A DNA stretch of 64,000 nucleotides. It comes from Candidatus Poribacteria bacterium (lineage in GTDB: Bacteria; Poribacteria; WGA-4E; WGA-3G). Under the pieces are notes generated by a model. It was not told where the DNA came from and did not search any database. It saw only the letters and a list, made by a program, of their open reading frames with translations. The DNA lies in contig PYJC01000106.1 of the NCBI GenBank assembly GCA_003635255.1, positions 1-64,000 on the forward strand, given 5' to 3'. A program made the translations under genes and the position numbers. Shown here one piece after another: positions 9,001-16,326 of the stretch. Each line of letters starts with the position of its first letter. The first letter of the stretch is position 1.

Positions 9001-9022
9001 GCTTGAAAAAGAAAACGATTGA
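6020..9022 (+). CDS. Membrane-anchored ECF sigma factor fused to a BNR-type beta-propeller
   Basis: This 1000-residue protein joins an ECF sigma factor to an extracytoplasmic propeller. Sigma region 2 spans about residues 10-90 (with DAFLQAYKNL and GWLYVIANNL). Region 4 spans about 128-180 (LPESERTVVTLHYLGEM, then a helix-turn-helix with VSVNTIKSRIRRAR). One transmembrane helix lies at about 221-243 (WAAFGTAAVFILLMLGVG). From about residue 340 onward there are at least eight Asp-box/BNR-like repeats (SSNSGETWTSL, SEDRGKQWTLL, STDAGESWQPF, STDGGMSWQTL), as in sialidase or Ycf48 propellers. I chose ATG 6020 (GGGGAA upstream) over frame extension to 5888, which adds non-sigma sequence. No separate anti-sigma gene is nearby. 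Signal-dependent release is inferred. Confidence 0.85.
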   Translation: MVENDVQLIHRILSGDEEAFSALVRKYQKSVHALAWRKIGDFHIAEEIAQDAFLQAYKNLATLRNPSQFAGWLYVIANNLCKRWHQSNKPVMQSLEATSVAEVGRSSYKRYVSEQREAEAVEHRYEIVKELLEKLPESERTVVTLHYLGEMTVKEIGNFLGVSVNTIKSRIRRARERLQAEEHLISETLGSVQMPADFIEGIMRQVADIKPAPPQVGKPLLPWAAFGTAAVFILLMLGVGSQYLARFQRPYNLNAQSETTVEIIDAPIVLDTQAEPDVRNRAGLFDTPGTDSGAGVQISKPVVPVPTVQIEKEVPPTLKQQWKHANAPGFGPVFGLLASSKNDIYAASHLGIYRLTPDTSTWAFISPAAAVNLPTDFRDYNTIPMAERGDTLYLVSGDEVFSSSNSGETWTSLGDRPKGAAMGLAITDEAFYLALRNDGIFRSEDRGKQWTLLNDEVTKVKIFALATLENTVFVGTNQGLYRIKPRHGLEKLPLNTTNAIHSLAVSENNLYVGTGPDLFNSSLTKASVQEAIDKKQNVWEIFHSADLGNSWADITPKIESPFIRLSPGVKVLTAGNTLLAIGYVGFHLRSMDGGKTWSGADQKPSPVAIMNSILLSMFPAVGVDEDTVFTAGIFGLNRSTDAGESWQPFMTGMIATRISNLIAFKNALYGNTGTKIAKSTDGGMSWQTLHFDPNKLTSMWKKQLMHARGFLLLPRLTVSDDVLYGITSIPGVEDTACIFHLSAGGTDLVLVQGTPTFSESLSIEMPGSERQEGAEENIADDTANDPEKTGALPESTRQNTSFPRAFAVSGDAFYVEYQGRLLRWRRGESEWFVAGLVDIDASAKNDGTDPFILAVSGETVYVGKRDGHLFQSFDEGNMWEDVTLRLPFEFEHFNEIVFDGSTVYVATDAGVLTSADGNNWRAITDKTGTRTIIDRIAVVDTTIYGAGDAGVYQLDTRGKWEQILPEVPHSVISVVINGDKLYIATKQSGMFQASLEKEND

Positions 9023-9035
9023 TGTTGACAGTGGG

Positions 9036-9052
9036 GGTTGGGTAACCCAACC
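9036..9052. repeat. Short perfect hairpin after the sigma gene
   Basis: GGTTGGGT (9036-9043) and ACCCAACC (9045-9052) flank a single A. It lies 14 bp after the sigma gene stop and is not followed by a T-run. It may slow or protect the mRNA end, or be one of the dispersed intergenic hairpins. Confidence 0.55.
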
Positions 9053-9112
9053 TCTACTAAAAAGTCTTTTCATTTCTTATTTCATCGCCAGTCTGATTCC
9101 GTTTTTCCAACT

Positions 9113-9157
9113 TTTTTTCGAGTATGCACCTTTTCGCCCTCAAAATTGTATCATTAT
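9113..9157 (+). promoter_or_regulatory. Promoter-like element upstream of the lipoprotein gene (copy 2)
   Basis: This is the second copy of the 5921-5966 element, differing by one gap and a few substitutions. TGCACC is at 9126-9131 and TATCAT at 9150-9155, again 18 bp apart. The ATG of the lipoprotein is 34 bp after TATCAT. It probably gives the lipoprotein genes a transcript start shared in logic with the sigma gene. Confidence 0.5.
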
Positions 9158-9188
9158 AGTAAAATCCGAAAATATAAGGAGAAAAAAC

Positions 9189-10118
9189 ATGGTATACTTC
9201 CGATCGCAATATCAGTATCTGTTCAATCTATTGACCGTTTGTGTCCTTCTCGGGGTTGCAGTCGTCTGCGGCTGTTCGGAATCCAAAAACCGCAACGCGT
9301 TAGCCCCGGCAGAAACAGTGACGCAACCAATCTCTGAAGAAATGGTGGCAGAAGTGCTGGCGGCTGTAGAAAAAAATATATTTGCCGCAGAAAAAGAATT
9401 CGCACCGCAATTTGAGGCAGTGCCAATGGCACCGATGCTAAGGCCCCCGACAATCGCAGAGGTGATGGCACAGTTGCGTGCGGAATTTCCTGGCAACGTT
9501 TTAGACGACGACTTCACAAGGATTCGAGAAATCATCGCGTCAGAAACTTATATAGACTACTTGAAACGTACCTATCCACAGGAAAATCAGTTTCAGAATT
9601 TCGATGAGTTTTGGGCGTTAGCGTCCGTGGAGGCGGCGCGGTACCTGGAATTTTTGAATAAGTATTTTAAGCCACCTCTGCCTCCTCCGACGGCAGAGGA
9701 TGTTGATGTGCTTCACTATATGACTTTGTTTGAGCGCAATCTAAACGTCCGCCTATATCACGAGCCAGTCCAAGTAAAAGGAACTATGATGGATATGATG
9801 ATGAATGAACCTGTGCACAGTTGGTTAGAGCAACGCTTTGTTGGTACCGGTAAGGTAGGTATTCTTCTTTTAATAAAACTTTTGGTCTATCACAGCATTC
9901 TGGTCGATGAACTGCAAGAGGAAGATCGGGAAAAGATCCATGCCCTTTTTGTTGAACATGGCACGCAAAAAGGCTTTTTACGGGTCGCGCTCCAAGAACC
10001 GGTGAGCCTCGGATATGTCCTCAAAGATTTTACAGACGTTCAGGTGTTCCGAAAATGGGTTGATGGAGAATTCCATGAAGTCGCCTGGTGGAAGCAAAAT
10101 GAGGAGAATGAAAAATAG
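9189..10118 (+). CDS. Lipoprotein of unknown function (pair member 1)
   Basis: The 309-residue protein starts at ATG 9189, preceded by AAGGAG. It has a lipoprotein signal peptide with lipobox VCGC and the lipidated Cys near residue 29. A proline/alanine-rich linker follows. The central region (LDDDFTRIREIIASETYIDY, then FDEFWALASVEAARYLEFL) and the C-terminal block GYVLKDFTDVQVFRKWVDG match the next gene closely, so the two are tandem paralogues. I recognise no named domain. A frame extension back to 8835 would overlap the sigma gene by about 190 bp and lacks the signal peptide at its start, so it was rejected. Confidence 0.8.
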   Translation: MVYFRSQYQYLFNLLTVCVLLGVAVVCGCSESKNRNALAPAETVTQPISEEMVAEVLAAVEKNIFAAEKEFAPQFEAVPMAPMLRPPTIAEVMAQLRAEFPGNVLDDDFTRIREIIASETYIDYLKRTYPQENQFQNFDEFWALASVEAARYLEFLNKYFKPPLPPPTAEDVDVLHYMTLFERNLNVRLYHEPVQVKGTMMDMMMNEPVHSWLEQRFVGTGKVGILLLIKLLVYHSILVDELQEEDREKIHALFVEHGTQKGFLRVALQEPVSLGYVLKDFTDVQVFRKWVDGEFHEVAWWKQNEENEK

Positions 10119-10210
10119 GGACACGTCCGCCTGCAGTCTTACGCTATGGCAGGCAGCGTGTTACGGTGAGTGCCCGCTGGTCCATCCTAACCTTCGGAGG
10201 ATATAACGAA

Positions 10211-11008
10211 ATGCCATACTTTGAATGTCAACACTTTTTTAACCGCCTATCAGCCTGTCTCTTTTTAGGGATCTCACTCTTTTTCGCGTGTCAATCGAGT
10301 CCCGACCCGGACGTTGTAAAGCCCGAAAAAGGAGACATTGAGACAGAAAATCGTATTGAGACAATTGCACGACCCCTAACGCCCGAAGAGACGTTTGAAC
10401 AACTCAAGCAGGAAAACCCCGCTAACATTTTAGATAACGACTTCAAAACGCTCCAACACCTCATCGCGTCCAAAACTTATTTAGACTTTCTCAGACGTAA
10501 CCATCCGATAGAAGCTCAATATCAGACTTATGATGCGTTCTGGGAAATCGCATCGGCTCATCCATCGCGATACATGCCATTTTTGGAGCAGGCTCTTGAG
10601 AAACCTGACGAAGAAGATGCCGCGAATACACATCTTTTCGCTGTACACTACAGACATGTTCTGACGCGTGAATACCATGGCGAAAACCGTGATGAGTTTC
10701 AAGACGAATTGAAGAAGTTGATGGACGGTCCCGGAATGAATATAGGATTTAAGCATTTTGTAGATGCAGAGCGGAATGTTTTGAATGGGTTGGATCTCAT
10801 TTTCTTTACCTTGGAACTCATGCTTTACGTTGGAGAAACTGATCGGACGGATGCTGTGCTTGCTAAGGAACTGCTTGATAAACATGGCGAACATGACGCA
10901 CTTATTTGGCTCGCGCTTGAGGATCCCGTATTAATCGGATATATTCTCAAAGATTTTACGGACGTTCAAGTGTTCCAAAGATGGATGGCTGGCGAATTTC
11001 ATCCATAG
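10211..11008 (+). CDS. Lipoprotein of unknown function (pair member 2)
   Basis: The 265-residue protein starts at ATG 10211 with CGGAGG about 10 bases upstream. Its lipobox LFFAC places the lipidated Cys near residue 27. It shares with the preceding protein the block LDNDFKTLQHLIASKTYLDF, a YDAFWEIASAHPSRYMPFL segment and the end GYILKDFTDVQVFQRWMAG. The conserved blocks are mostly helical and acidic. It is probably anchored to a membrane facing the periplasm. Its place between a membrane sigma factor and a lipoprotein protease suggests an envelope-sensing role; that is inference only. Confidence 0.8.
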   Translation: MPYFECQHFFNRLSACLFLGISLFFACQSSPDPDVVKPEKGDIETENRIETIARPLTPEETFEQLKQENPANILDNDFKTLQHLIASKTYLDFLRRNHPIEAQYQTYDAFWEIASAHPSRYMPFLEQALEKPDEEDAANTHLFAVHYRHVLTREYHGENRDEFQDELKKLMDGPGMNIGFKHFVDAERNVLNGLDLIFFTLELMLYVGETDRTDAVLAKELLDKHGEHDALIWLALEDPVLIGYILKDFTDVQVFQRWMAGEFHP

Positions 11009-11059
11009 GGTCAATTTAGCGTGTACGATAACAAAATTTTTATCTTTGGAGGAATCAAA

Positions 11060-13036
11060 GTGAAACGTATTCTCGTTTTCGCAAGCATAGCGATTGCGAT
11101 GCTATACCAACTTGGCTGTTCTCTTGATGAAGAGCAAACACAATCTGAAAATCCCATAACCGACGATTCAACAGCCGTTCTTAACGCCCCACGCTTTGTC
11201 GGAAACGTTGTACTGAAAAATATGTATGAGGATGAAGCTGGGAAACTAACAAGCAAAACACCACTGGAAATCATTACCGTGCTTGAAGGCACTGGCAAAG
11301 TCAGTCTTCAGGCTCAATTTCGGGCAGTTAAAAACGGGCCTTTTGGATCACCCGTCTACGAATGTGAACTGATTGATGAATCAGCAGAGATTGCCCGCGG
11401 CATGTCAGGCAGTCCTGTAGGTCCCCCGGGCCGCGTCATGGGTGCGCTCGCCTTCGCATACATATATAGCAAACCACCGCATCGGTTCTTCGTCACACCC
11501 ATTGATTATATGGAGACAGCCGTAAACCATCCAACATTTGGTGAGTTTTTGAATGGAGAGGCGGCACCCGCTGCACCTGCAATGGCGATGAATGCTCTGT
11601 ACGCGCCTGTTAAAACACCTGTGATAATGACAGGGATTCAGCCCCACAGAATTCAAGAACTTTCTTCGCATCTCTCTGGCTCAAAATTCGATTTTGTTGA
11701 ATTGCTTGGTGATATCGGCGGCGCGCCTGGAGCACCGCCTGCAGGGGCTACAACAAAACTCTTTGCGGGGGATATGATTGGTGCTGCCGTAGCCACAGGA
11801 GATGTTACGAGCCTCATCGGTTATGGAACAGTGACACAGGTTTATGACGATAAATTTGTAGCCTTCGGTCACCCATTCTTTGCAGATGGGAAGTCTGCAT
11901 TACCGGTATATAGAGCTGTAACGCATGGAATCGTGTCCAACTTGGTGGCATCAAGTAAATCTGTCTCAGCGTATGGAAATCCGATCGGGACAATAACTAA
12001 AGACCTACATCCTGGGATTGTAGGGGAACTCGGTCCGGGGCCCCCAATGATTCCTGTGAAGGTCTCCTATCACCCGGTTAACAACACGCCTATAGAAAAA
12101 CATCACGTTGTGGCTTATGGGCAAGAATGGGCGATTTCGTATGTCACGGCGGTCACAATGGACGCAATTCGGATGGAGCGGAACGCTGCAACCGTTGAAG
12201 GAACTGTGACGCTTCACTTTCAAGAAACCGAAACTGTGTATACAGAAAAATTTCGGACCGCCTCTTCAAACCCATTTTTAGATGTGTTCAGAAAGACGGG
12301 TTCAATTATTGATGCGTTCACCAATACACTTACAAATAGCGCGGGCAAAGCAACATTGAAAGCGGCATCGATTGCTATCGTGGACAAACCGCAAATTGCC
12401 ACAGCCGAAATTGACGAAATTATTGTGCCTGCTGAAGTGATGCCTGGAGAAAGCCTCACGGTTTCGGTTGTGCTACTTCCGCACTGGAGTGCTGCCGGTG
12501 CTAAGCGGATAATTCAAAGAGATGTTATACTTGACATCCCTGACGGCTTTCCAACAGGTGAAGCAAACCTCACGGTTTCCGCCGCCGATGAATCGGCTGA
12601 CGATACTGAATTTACACAACTCTTCGGCGATATTTTTGATGAACTCTTAGGCGAGGAAGAAGATGATGCTGAAAAACCGTTGCCAAGGAACCTCGACGAA
12701 CTCATCCGTCAGAAGGAAGAAGATCAGATGGATGCGGGGTTAATTACAATAACCCTTACACCATCGGCTTTTGGCGGTGGATTCCCATTACCTGAAGATT
12801 TACCGCTGCCAGAGGGCTTCCCACTCCCACAGAATGGCGAAGAAGGTGAAGGAGATGACGGAGAAATTCCAGAAGGTTTTCCATTGTCGGAAGACTTCCC
12901 ACTCCCAGACGCTTCTGCCGAACAACCCATAGAAACTGAACTCATTATTGAAGGCTTTATCGTAACAGGGGCTAAAGAGGCACAGATTACGATTAAAGTA
13001 GGAAACATGGGAGCGGGTGTGCTGCCAGCGCAATAA
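11060..13036 (+). CDS. Lipoprotein with SpoIVB-like (S55) serine protease domain
   Basis: The 658-residue protein starts at GTG 11060 (GGAGG upstream), giving a lipoprotein signal with lipobox YQLGC (Cys 20). Residues 114-119 read GMSGSP, the catalytic-serine motif of SpoIVB-type peptidases. It is followed by a VMGALAF strand and, further on, FVAFGHPFFADG and GTITKDLHPGIVGELG, also typical of the family. In Bacillus, SpoIVB cleaves a regulator to trigger sigma-K release. The C-terminal third has an acidic segment and a degenerate Pro-Leu-rich repeat (PLPEDLPLPEGFPLP, about residues 574-620). It follows the lipoprotein pair and the membrane sigma gene on one strand. Activity is inferred from motifs. 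Confidence 0.8.
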   Translation: MKRILVFASIAIAMLYQLGCSLDEEQTQSENPITDDSTAVLNAPRFVGNVVLKNMYEDEAGKLTSKTPLEIITVLEGTGKVSLQAQFRAVKNGPFGSPVYECELIDESAEIARGMSGSPVGPPGRVMGALAFAYIYSKPPHRFFVTPIDYMETAVNHPTFGEFLNGEAAPAAPAMAMNALYAPVKTPVIMTGIQPHRIQELSSHLSGSKFDFVELLGDIGGAPGAPPAGATTKLFAGDMIGAAVATGDVTSLIGYGTVTQVYDDKFVAFGHPFFADGKSALPVYRAVTHGIVSNLVASSKSVSAYGNPIGTITKDLHPGIVGELGPGPPMIPVKVSYHPVNNTPIEKHHVVAYGQEWAISYVTAVTMDAIRMERNAATVEGTVTLHFQETETVYTEKFRTASSNPFLDVFRKTGSIIDAFTNTLTNSAGKATLKAASIAIVDKPQIATAEIDEIIVPAEVMPGESLTVSVVLLPHWSAAGAKRIIQRDVILDIPDGFPTGEANLTVSAADESADDTEFTQLFGDIFDELLGEEEDDAEKPLPRNLDELIRQKEEDQMDAGLITITLTPSAFGGGFPLPEDLPLPEGFPLPQNGEEGEGDDGEIPEGFPLSEDFPLPDASAEQPIETELIIEGFIVTGAKEAQITIKVGNMGAGVLPAQ

Positions 13037-13136
13037 TAATCTCAGAGCGGCTCAACGAAAGACTGAAAACAAGAAATCCGAGATTCAGATAGGTGGTTTT
13101 ACACACCAAGCTGTTCTCGGGAAAGGATGCATTCAG

Positions 13137-14765
13137 ATGAGAAAAATAAGCCTTTCAATTTTAACCCTACTCTCCATTTTTACGCTTACTTTACCTGTTG
13201 CCTCTGCCGAAGAGTATTTCCATACGCGGACTCTCAAGGGACATAAATTTTCTGTCTCTGCAGTGGCATTCAAAGACGATAGCACACTTGTCAGTGTGGG
13301 GACCGATAGCGTCCTTCACTTTTGGAATCTTGATACGGGTGCACCAGACTGGCATACCGAAGTGGGTCTCTTCTTAATCTCTGATATTGCGATATCATCG
13401 CATGACTCGCGTTTTGTCGTTTATGCTGGCGGACTGTTTTTTCGCCCTTATATTGGGATGTCTTACACAGATGACGGAGACATAAGAGGTTACCTCGTAG
13501 GACATACGAACACTGTCAATGCGCTGTCCTTTAAACCAGGGAGTTCCACCCTTGCCAGTGGGAGCGACGACGACACAATTCGTATCTGGGATTTAACATG
13601 GGACGCATGGAAAAGTCGACCCGTACGGACGCTGCGTGGACATAAGAATAACGTTGAAGCGGTTGTGTGGAGCCCTGATGGAACTAGGCTCGCCAGTGGA
13701 AGTCGAGACCGGACCGTCCGCTTGTGGAACCCAGACAACGGTGCCAACACCGCTATACTTCGCGGACATACGAATACTGTGAACTCGGTTGCGTGGAGTC
13801 CTGACGGAACTAGGCTCGCCAGTGCAAGCAACGATGACACAATCCGCTTATGGGACCCAACGGACACGGATTCCCCGCTGTACGTTTTGGAAGGTCATAC
13901 CGGTAACGTCAATACGTTGGCATTCCATCCAACCGAGGCAATCCTTGCCAGTGGCAGTAGCGATGACACAATCCGCTTATGGGACGCTACCACTGGTCTC
14001 CACAAAGCCACTCTGAAAGGGCATACAGGTGGTGTTAATACAATAGCGTGGAACTCTGATGGATCACTTCTTGTGAGTGGCAGTAATGACGACACAATCA
14101 GATTGTGGGAACCACTCGCAGCAGTAGATGTAACAGGCGACGGTAGTGTCACATATCTTGACATTATTGAGGTGGGGGAGAACTATGGAAAAACTGTTGT
14201 AGATGGAGCAAACCCACGCGCGGACGTCAACAAAGATGGTGTCGTTAATATTGAGGACCTCATTGTTGTTGCTAAGGCAGTGGACTCCCAAGCACCAGTA
14301 GATTCCCAAGCGGCACCTATTCTTACACAGAATCCACACGATTTCTCCGTCACTGCAGAAGATGTCCAGCAGTGGATCCAAAATGCACAGGATGTTAGTG
14401 CGGATCCACAGACGATTGTTATCTTAGAACGACTTTTGGCAGTTGGGACACGGATGGCACAACCAACACCGGAAAAAACAGTTCTTTTGGCGAACTATCC
14501 CAACCCCTTCAATCCAGAGACCTGGATACCCTATCAGTTGGCACAACCAGCGGAGGTCGTTGTTTTCATTCATACTGCGAACGGTGCTTTGGTCCGGACA
14601 CTGCCCTTAGGCGAAATGCCTGCAGGGGTCTATCAGAGTAGAGCCCGTGCTGCTTATTGGGATGGTAAGAATGCCCACGGAGAGCCAGTCGCAAGTGGCG
14701 TCTATTTTTATACGCTCAAAGCAGGGCAGTTCACCGCCACGCGTAAGATGTTAATTCGGAAGTAA
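13137..14765 (+). CDS. Secreted WD40 protein with dockerin-like repeats and FlgD-like tail
   Basis: The 542-residue protein has a signal peptide (cleavage probably after VASA, about residue 24). WD40 repeats follow (about residues 30-325; LWNPDNG, LWDPTDT, LWDATTG, LWEPLA). Next come two calcium-loop motifs, DVTGDGSVTYLDI and DVNKDGVVNIEDL (about 328-382), like a type I dockerin. The C-terminal 95 residues begin NYPNPFNPETWIPYQL and end in ASGVYFYTLKAG and RKMLIRK, the FlgD/Por-type tail associated with type IX-like sorting in other phyla. I chose ATG 13137 because the longer frame overlaps the previous gene. This tail differs from the WG-tail. Secretion is likely; partners are unknown. Confidence 0.82.
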   Translation: MRKISLSILTLLSIFTLTLPVASAEEYFHTRTLKGHKFSVSAVAFKDDSTLVSVGTDSVLHFWNLDTGAPDWHTEVGLFLISDIAISSHDSRFVVYAGGLFFRPYIGMSYTDDGDIRGYLVGHTNTVNALSFKPGSSTLASGSDDDTIRIWDLTWDAWKSRPVRTLRGHKNNVEAVVWSPDGTRLASGSRDRTVRLWNPDNGANTAILRGHTNTVNSVAWSPDGTRLASASNDDTIRLWDPTDTDSPLYVLEGHTGNVNTLAFHPTEAILASGSSDDTIRLWDATTGLHKATLKGHTGGVNTIAWNSDGSLLVSGSNDDTIRLWEPLAAVDVTGDGSVTYLDIIEVGENYGKTVVDGANPRADVNKDGVVNIEDLIVVAKAVDSQAPVDSQAAPILTQNPHDFSVTAEDVQQWIQNAQDVSADPQTIVILERLLAVGTRMAQPTPEKTVLLANYPNPFNPETWIPYQLAQPAEVVVFIHTANGALVRTLPLGEMPAGVYQSRARAAYWDGKNAHGEPVASGVYFYTLKAGQFTATRKMLIRK

Positions 14766-14786
14766 ACAAGGTCATGTTTCCAGCAG

Positions 14787-14812
14787 AGTGGTGATTTTCA
14801 GGAATCGCCACT
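14787..14812. terminator. Hairpin between convergent genes, possible bidirectional terminator
   Basis: AGTGGTGATT (14787-14796) and AATCGCCACT (14803-14812) form a 10-bp stem with one G-T pair and a 6-base loop. It lies between the ends of the WD40-dockerin gene and the oppositely oriented oxidoreductase. There is no clear T-run, so termination is plausible but unproven. Confidence 0.4.
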
Positions 14813-14891
14813 CACTACAACTAAGGGATTTCGACAGTAAAGCATCTTTTGCGCTCGTGCTTCGCTACAGTGTTTTGTCCGCATTGCCATG

Positions 14892-16322
14892 TTATGGGAT
14901 CAATTTGCGCAACGTCTGAATCAGTGTGCTCTCCGAAAACCATTTGCCCGCCACACGCCATACACTGCTCGAAAACGTCGGGTACACATGAATCATCCCG
15001 CTCAACTTTCGCAACGGAATCCCTTGTTGCATCGCCAGCACATATTCATGCACAACCTCACCCGCATTTGCCCCGACGAGGTGAACCCCCAATATTTTCC
15101 CAGTCCACCGAGTCGCAATAACTTTACTGAATCCATGTGTCTCACCTTCCGCAACAGCCCTGTCAACGTCCGATTGGTCGAGTGTGAACACGTCAACATC
15201 CCCGTATCTCTCGCGTGCTTCTGCCTCAGTCAACCCACAACGTGCAACCTCTGGGTCACAGAAGGTAGTCCACGGCACGACAGCATAGTTGATTGTGTTG
15301 GAAAGCGGAAAAAAGATATTTCGGAGGAGCAACTGCGCTTGGAAGGCAGCGACGTGTGTGAACAGGTAATGTCCGATCACATCGCCCGCGGCGTAGATAT
15401 TTTTGACGTTTGTCTGGAGTCTATTGTTAACTTCGATCCCGCGGCTGCCTATCTGCACGCCGATTTTATCAAGTGCTAACCCCTCCACATTCGGCGCACG
15501 TCCTGCTGCGATTAGGATATTGTCAAACGTCTGTTCCGTCGTCTCGTTCTCACTGTTGCTGAATGTTACGCTTGTGCCATCTGGTTTCCCTTTCACAACT
15601 TGTGTTATATTGGTATTGAGTCGGATTGTGATCCCTTCCTCGCGGAGATAGTGCAGCATCTGTTCGGAGACATCGGTATCCTCTTTTGTGAGGATACGTT
15701 CGCTGCGTTGTGCAATTGTCACATCGGCACCGAGCCGATGAAACGCCTGACCAAGTTCAACACCAATCGGACCGGCACCGACGACAAGCAGCCGTTCTGG
15801 AAACGCTTCCAAATCCCAAACAGTTTCGCTGTCGAGATAGTCGCAGGATTCCAATCCGGGTATAGGCGGTGCAATTGGACGAGAACCGGTACTAATCACA
15901 AACTTTTTACTTTTGAGTGTGCGTGTCTCTCCACTTTCGGTATCTGCTACAACAAAGGTATCAGACGATTCAAAATGCCCGTCTCCGAAGATGACCTCGA
16001 CCCCCATTTCACGGAACCGTCCTGGGTTGTCGTGTTCCTCTTCTATGGCGTGTTGTGTCCCCCGCACATACTTCATCACACGCTGCCAGTCAGGCGTGGC
16101 ATCAGGGACAGCAATGCCATATTTCGTCGCATTCCGGATGGAATTCGCTACCTTCGCCGCTTTCAGGAGGGCTTTAGAAGGGACGCACCCCGTCCAGAGA
16201 CAGTCGCCGCCGATGCGATGCTTCTCCACGAGCGCGGTCTTTTTACCTAATTTTGCTCCCGCCACGGCAAGCACAAGTCCCGCACTGCCGCCGCCAATGA
16301 TCGTCAAATCGTACGTATCCAC
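14892..16322 (-). CDS. FAD-dependent pyridine nucleotide-disulfide oxidoreductase (Lpd/MerA-like)
   Basis: The 476-residue protein starts with an FAD-binding Rossmann motif (IIGGGSAGLVLAVAGAKLG) and carries the redox-active disulfide CLWTGC at about residues 43-48 (GGDCLWTGCVPSK). A second nucleotide-binding motif is VVGAGPIGVELGQAF, followed by IYAAGDV. The C-terminal dimer domain has an HVYPTFS segment. Length and order match dihydrolipoamide dehydrogenase and mercuric reductase-like enzymes; there is no N-terminal metal domain and no C-terminal Cys pair for mercury. No acyltransferase genes are nearby, so the substrate is unknown. The start is GTG at 16322, five bases after the stop of the upstream amidohydrolase, so the two are co-transcribed. 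Confidence 0.85.
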   Translation of the reverse strand: MDTYDLTIIGGGSAGLVLAVAGAKLGKKTALVEKHRIGGDCLWTGCVPSKALLKAAKVANSIRNATKYGIAVPDATPDWQRVMKYVRGTQHAIEEEHDNPGRFREMGVEVIFGDGHFESSDTFVVADTESGETRTLKSKKFVISTGSRPIAPPIPGLESCDYLDSETVWDLEAFPERLLVVGAGPIGVELGQAFHRLGADVTIAQRSERILTKEDTDVSEQMLHYLREEGITIRLNTNITQVVKGKPDGTSVTFSNSENETTEQTFDNILIAAGRAPNVEGLALDKIGVQIGSRGIEVNNRLQTNVKNIYAAGDVIGHYLFTHVAAFQAQLLLRNIFFPLSNTINYAVVPWTTFCDPEVARCGLTEAEARERYGDVDVFTLDQSDVDRAVAEGETHGFSKVIATRWTGKILGVHLVGANAGEVVHEYVLAMQQGIPLRKLSGMIHVYPTFSSSVWRVAGKWFSESTLIQTLRKLIP

Positions 16323-16326
16323 AATT

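Noticed and set aside
8835-9188. Longer start for the first lipoprotein
   Set aside because: It would overlap the sigma gene by about 190 bp and place the lipoprotein signal peptide in the middle of the protein.
13017-13136. Longer start for the WD40-dockerin protein
   Set aside because: The extension precedes a good signal peptide and overlaps the protease gene end.
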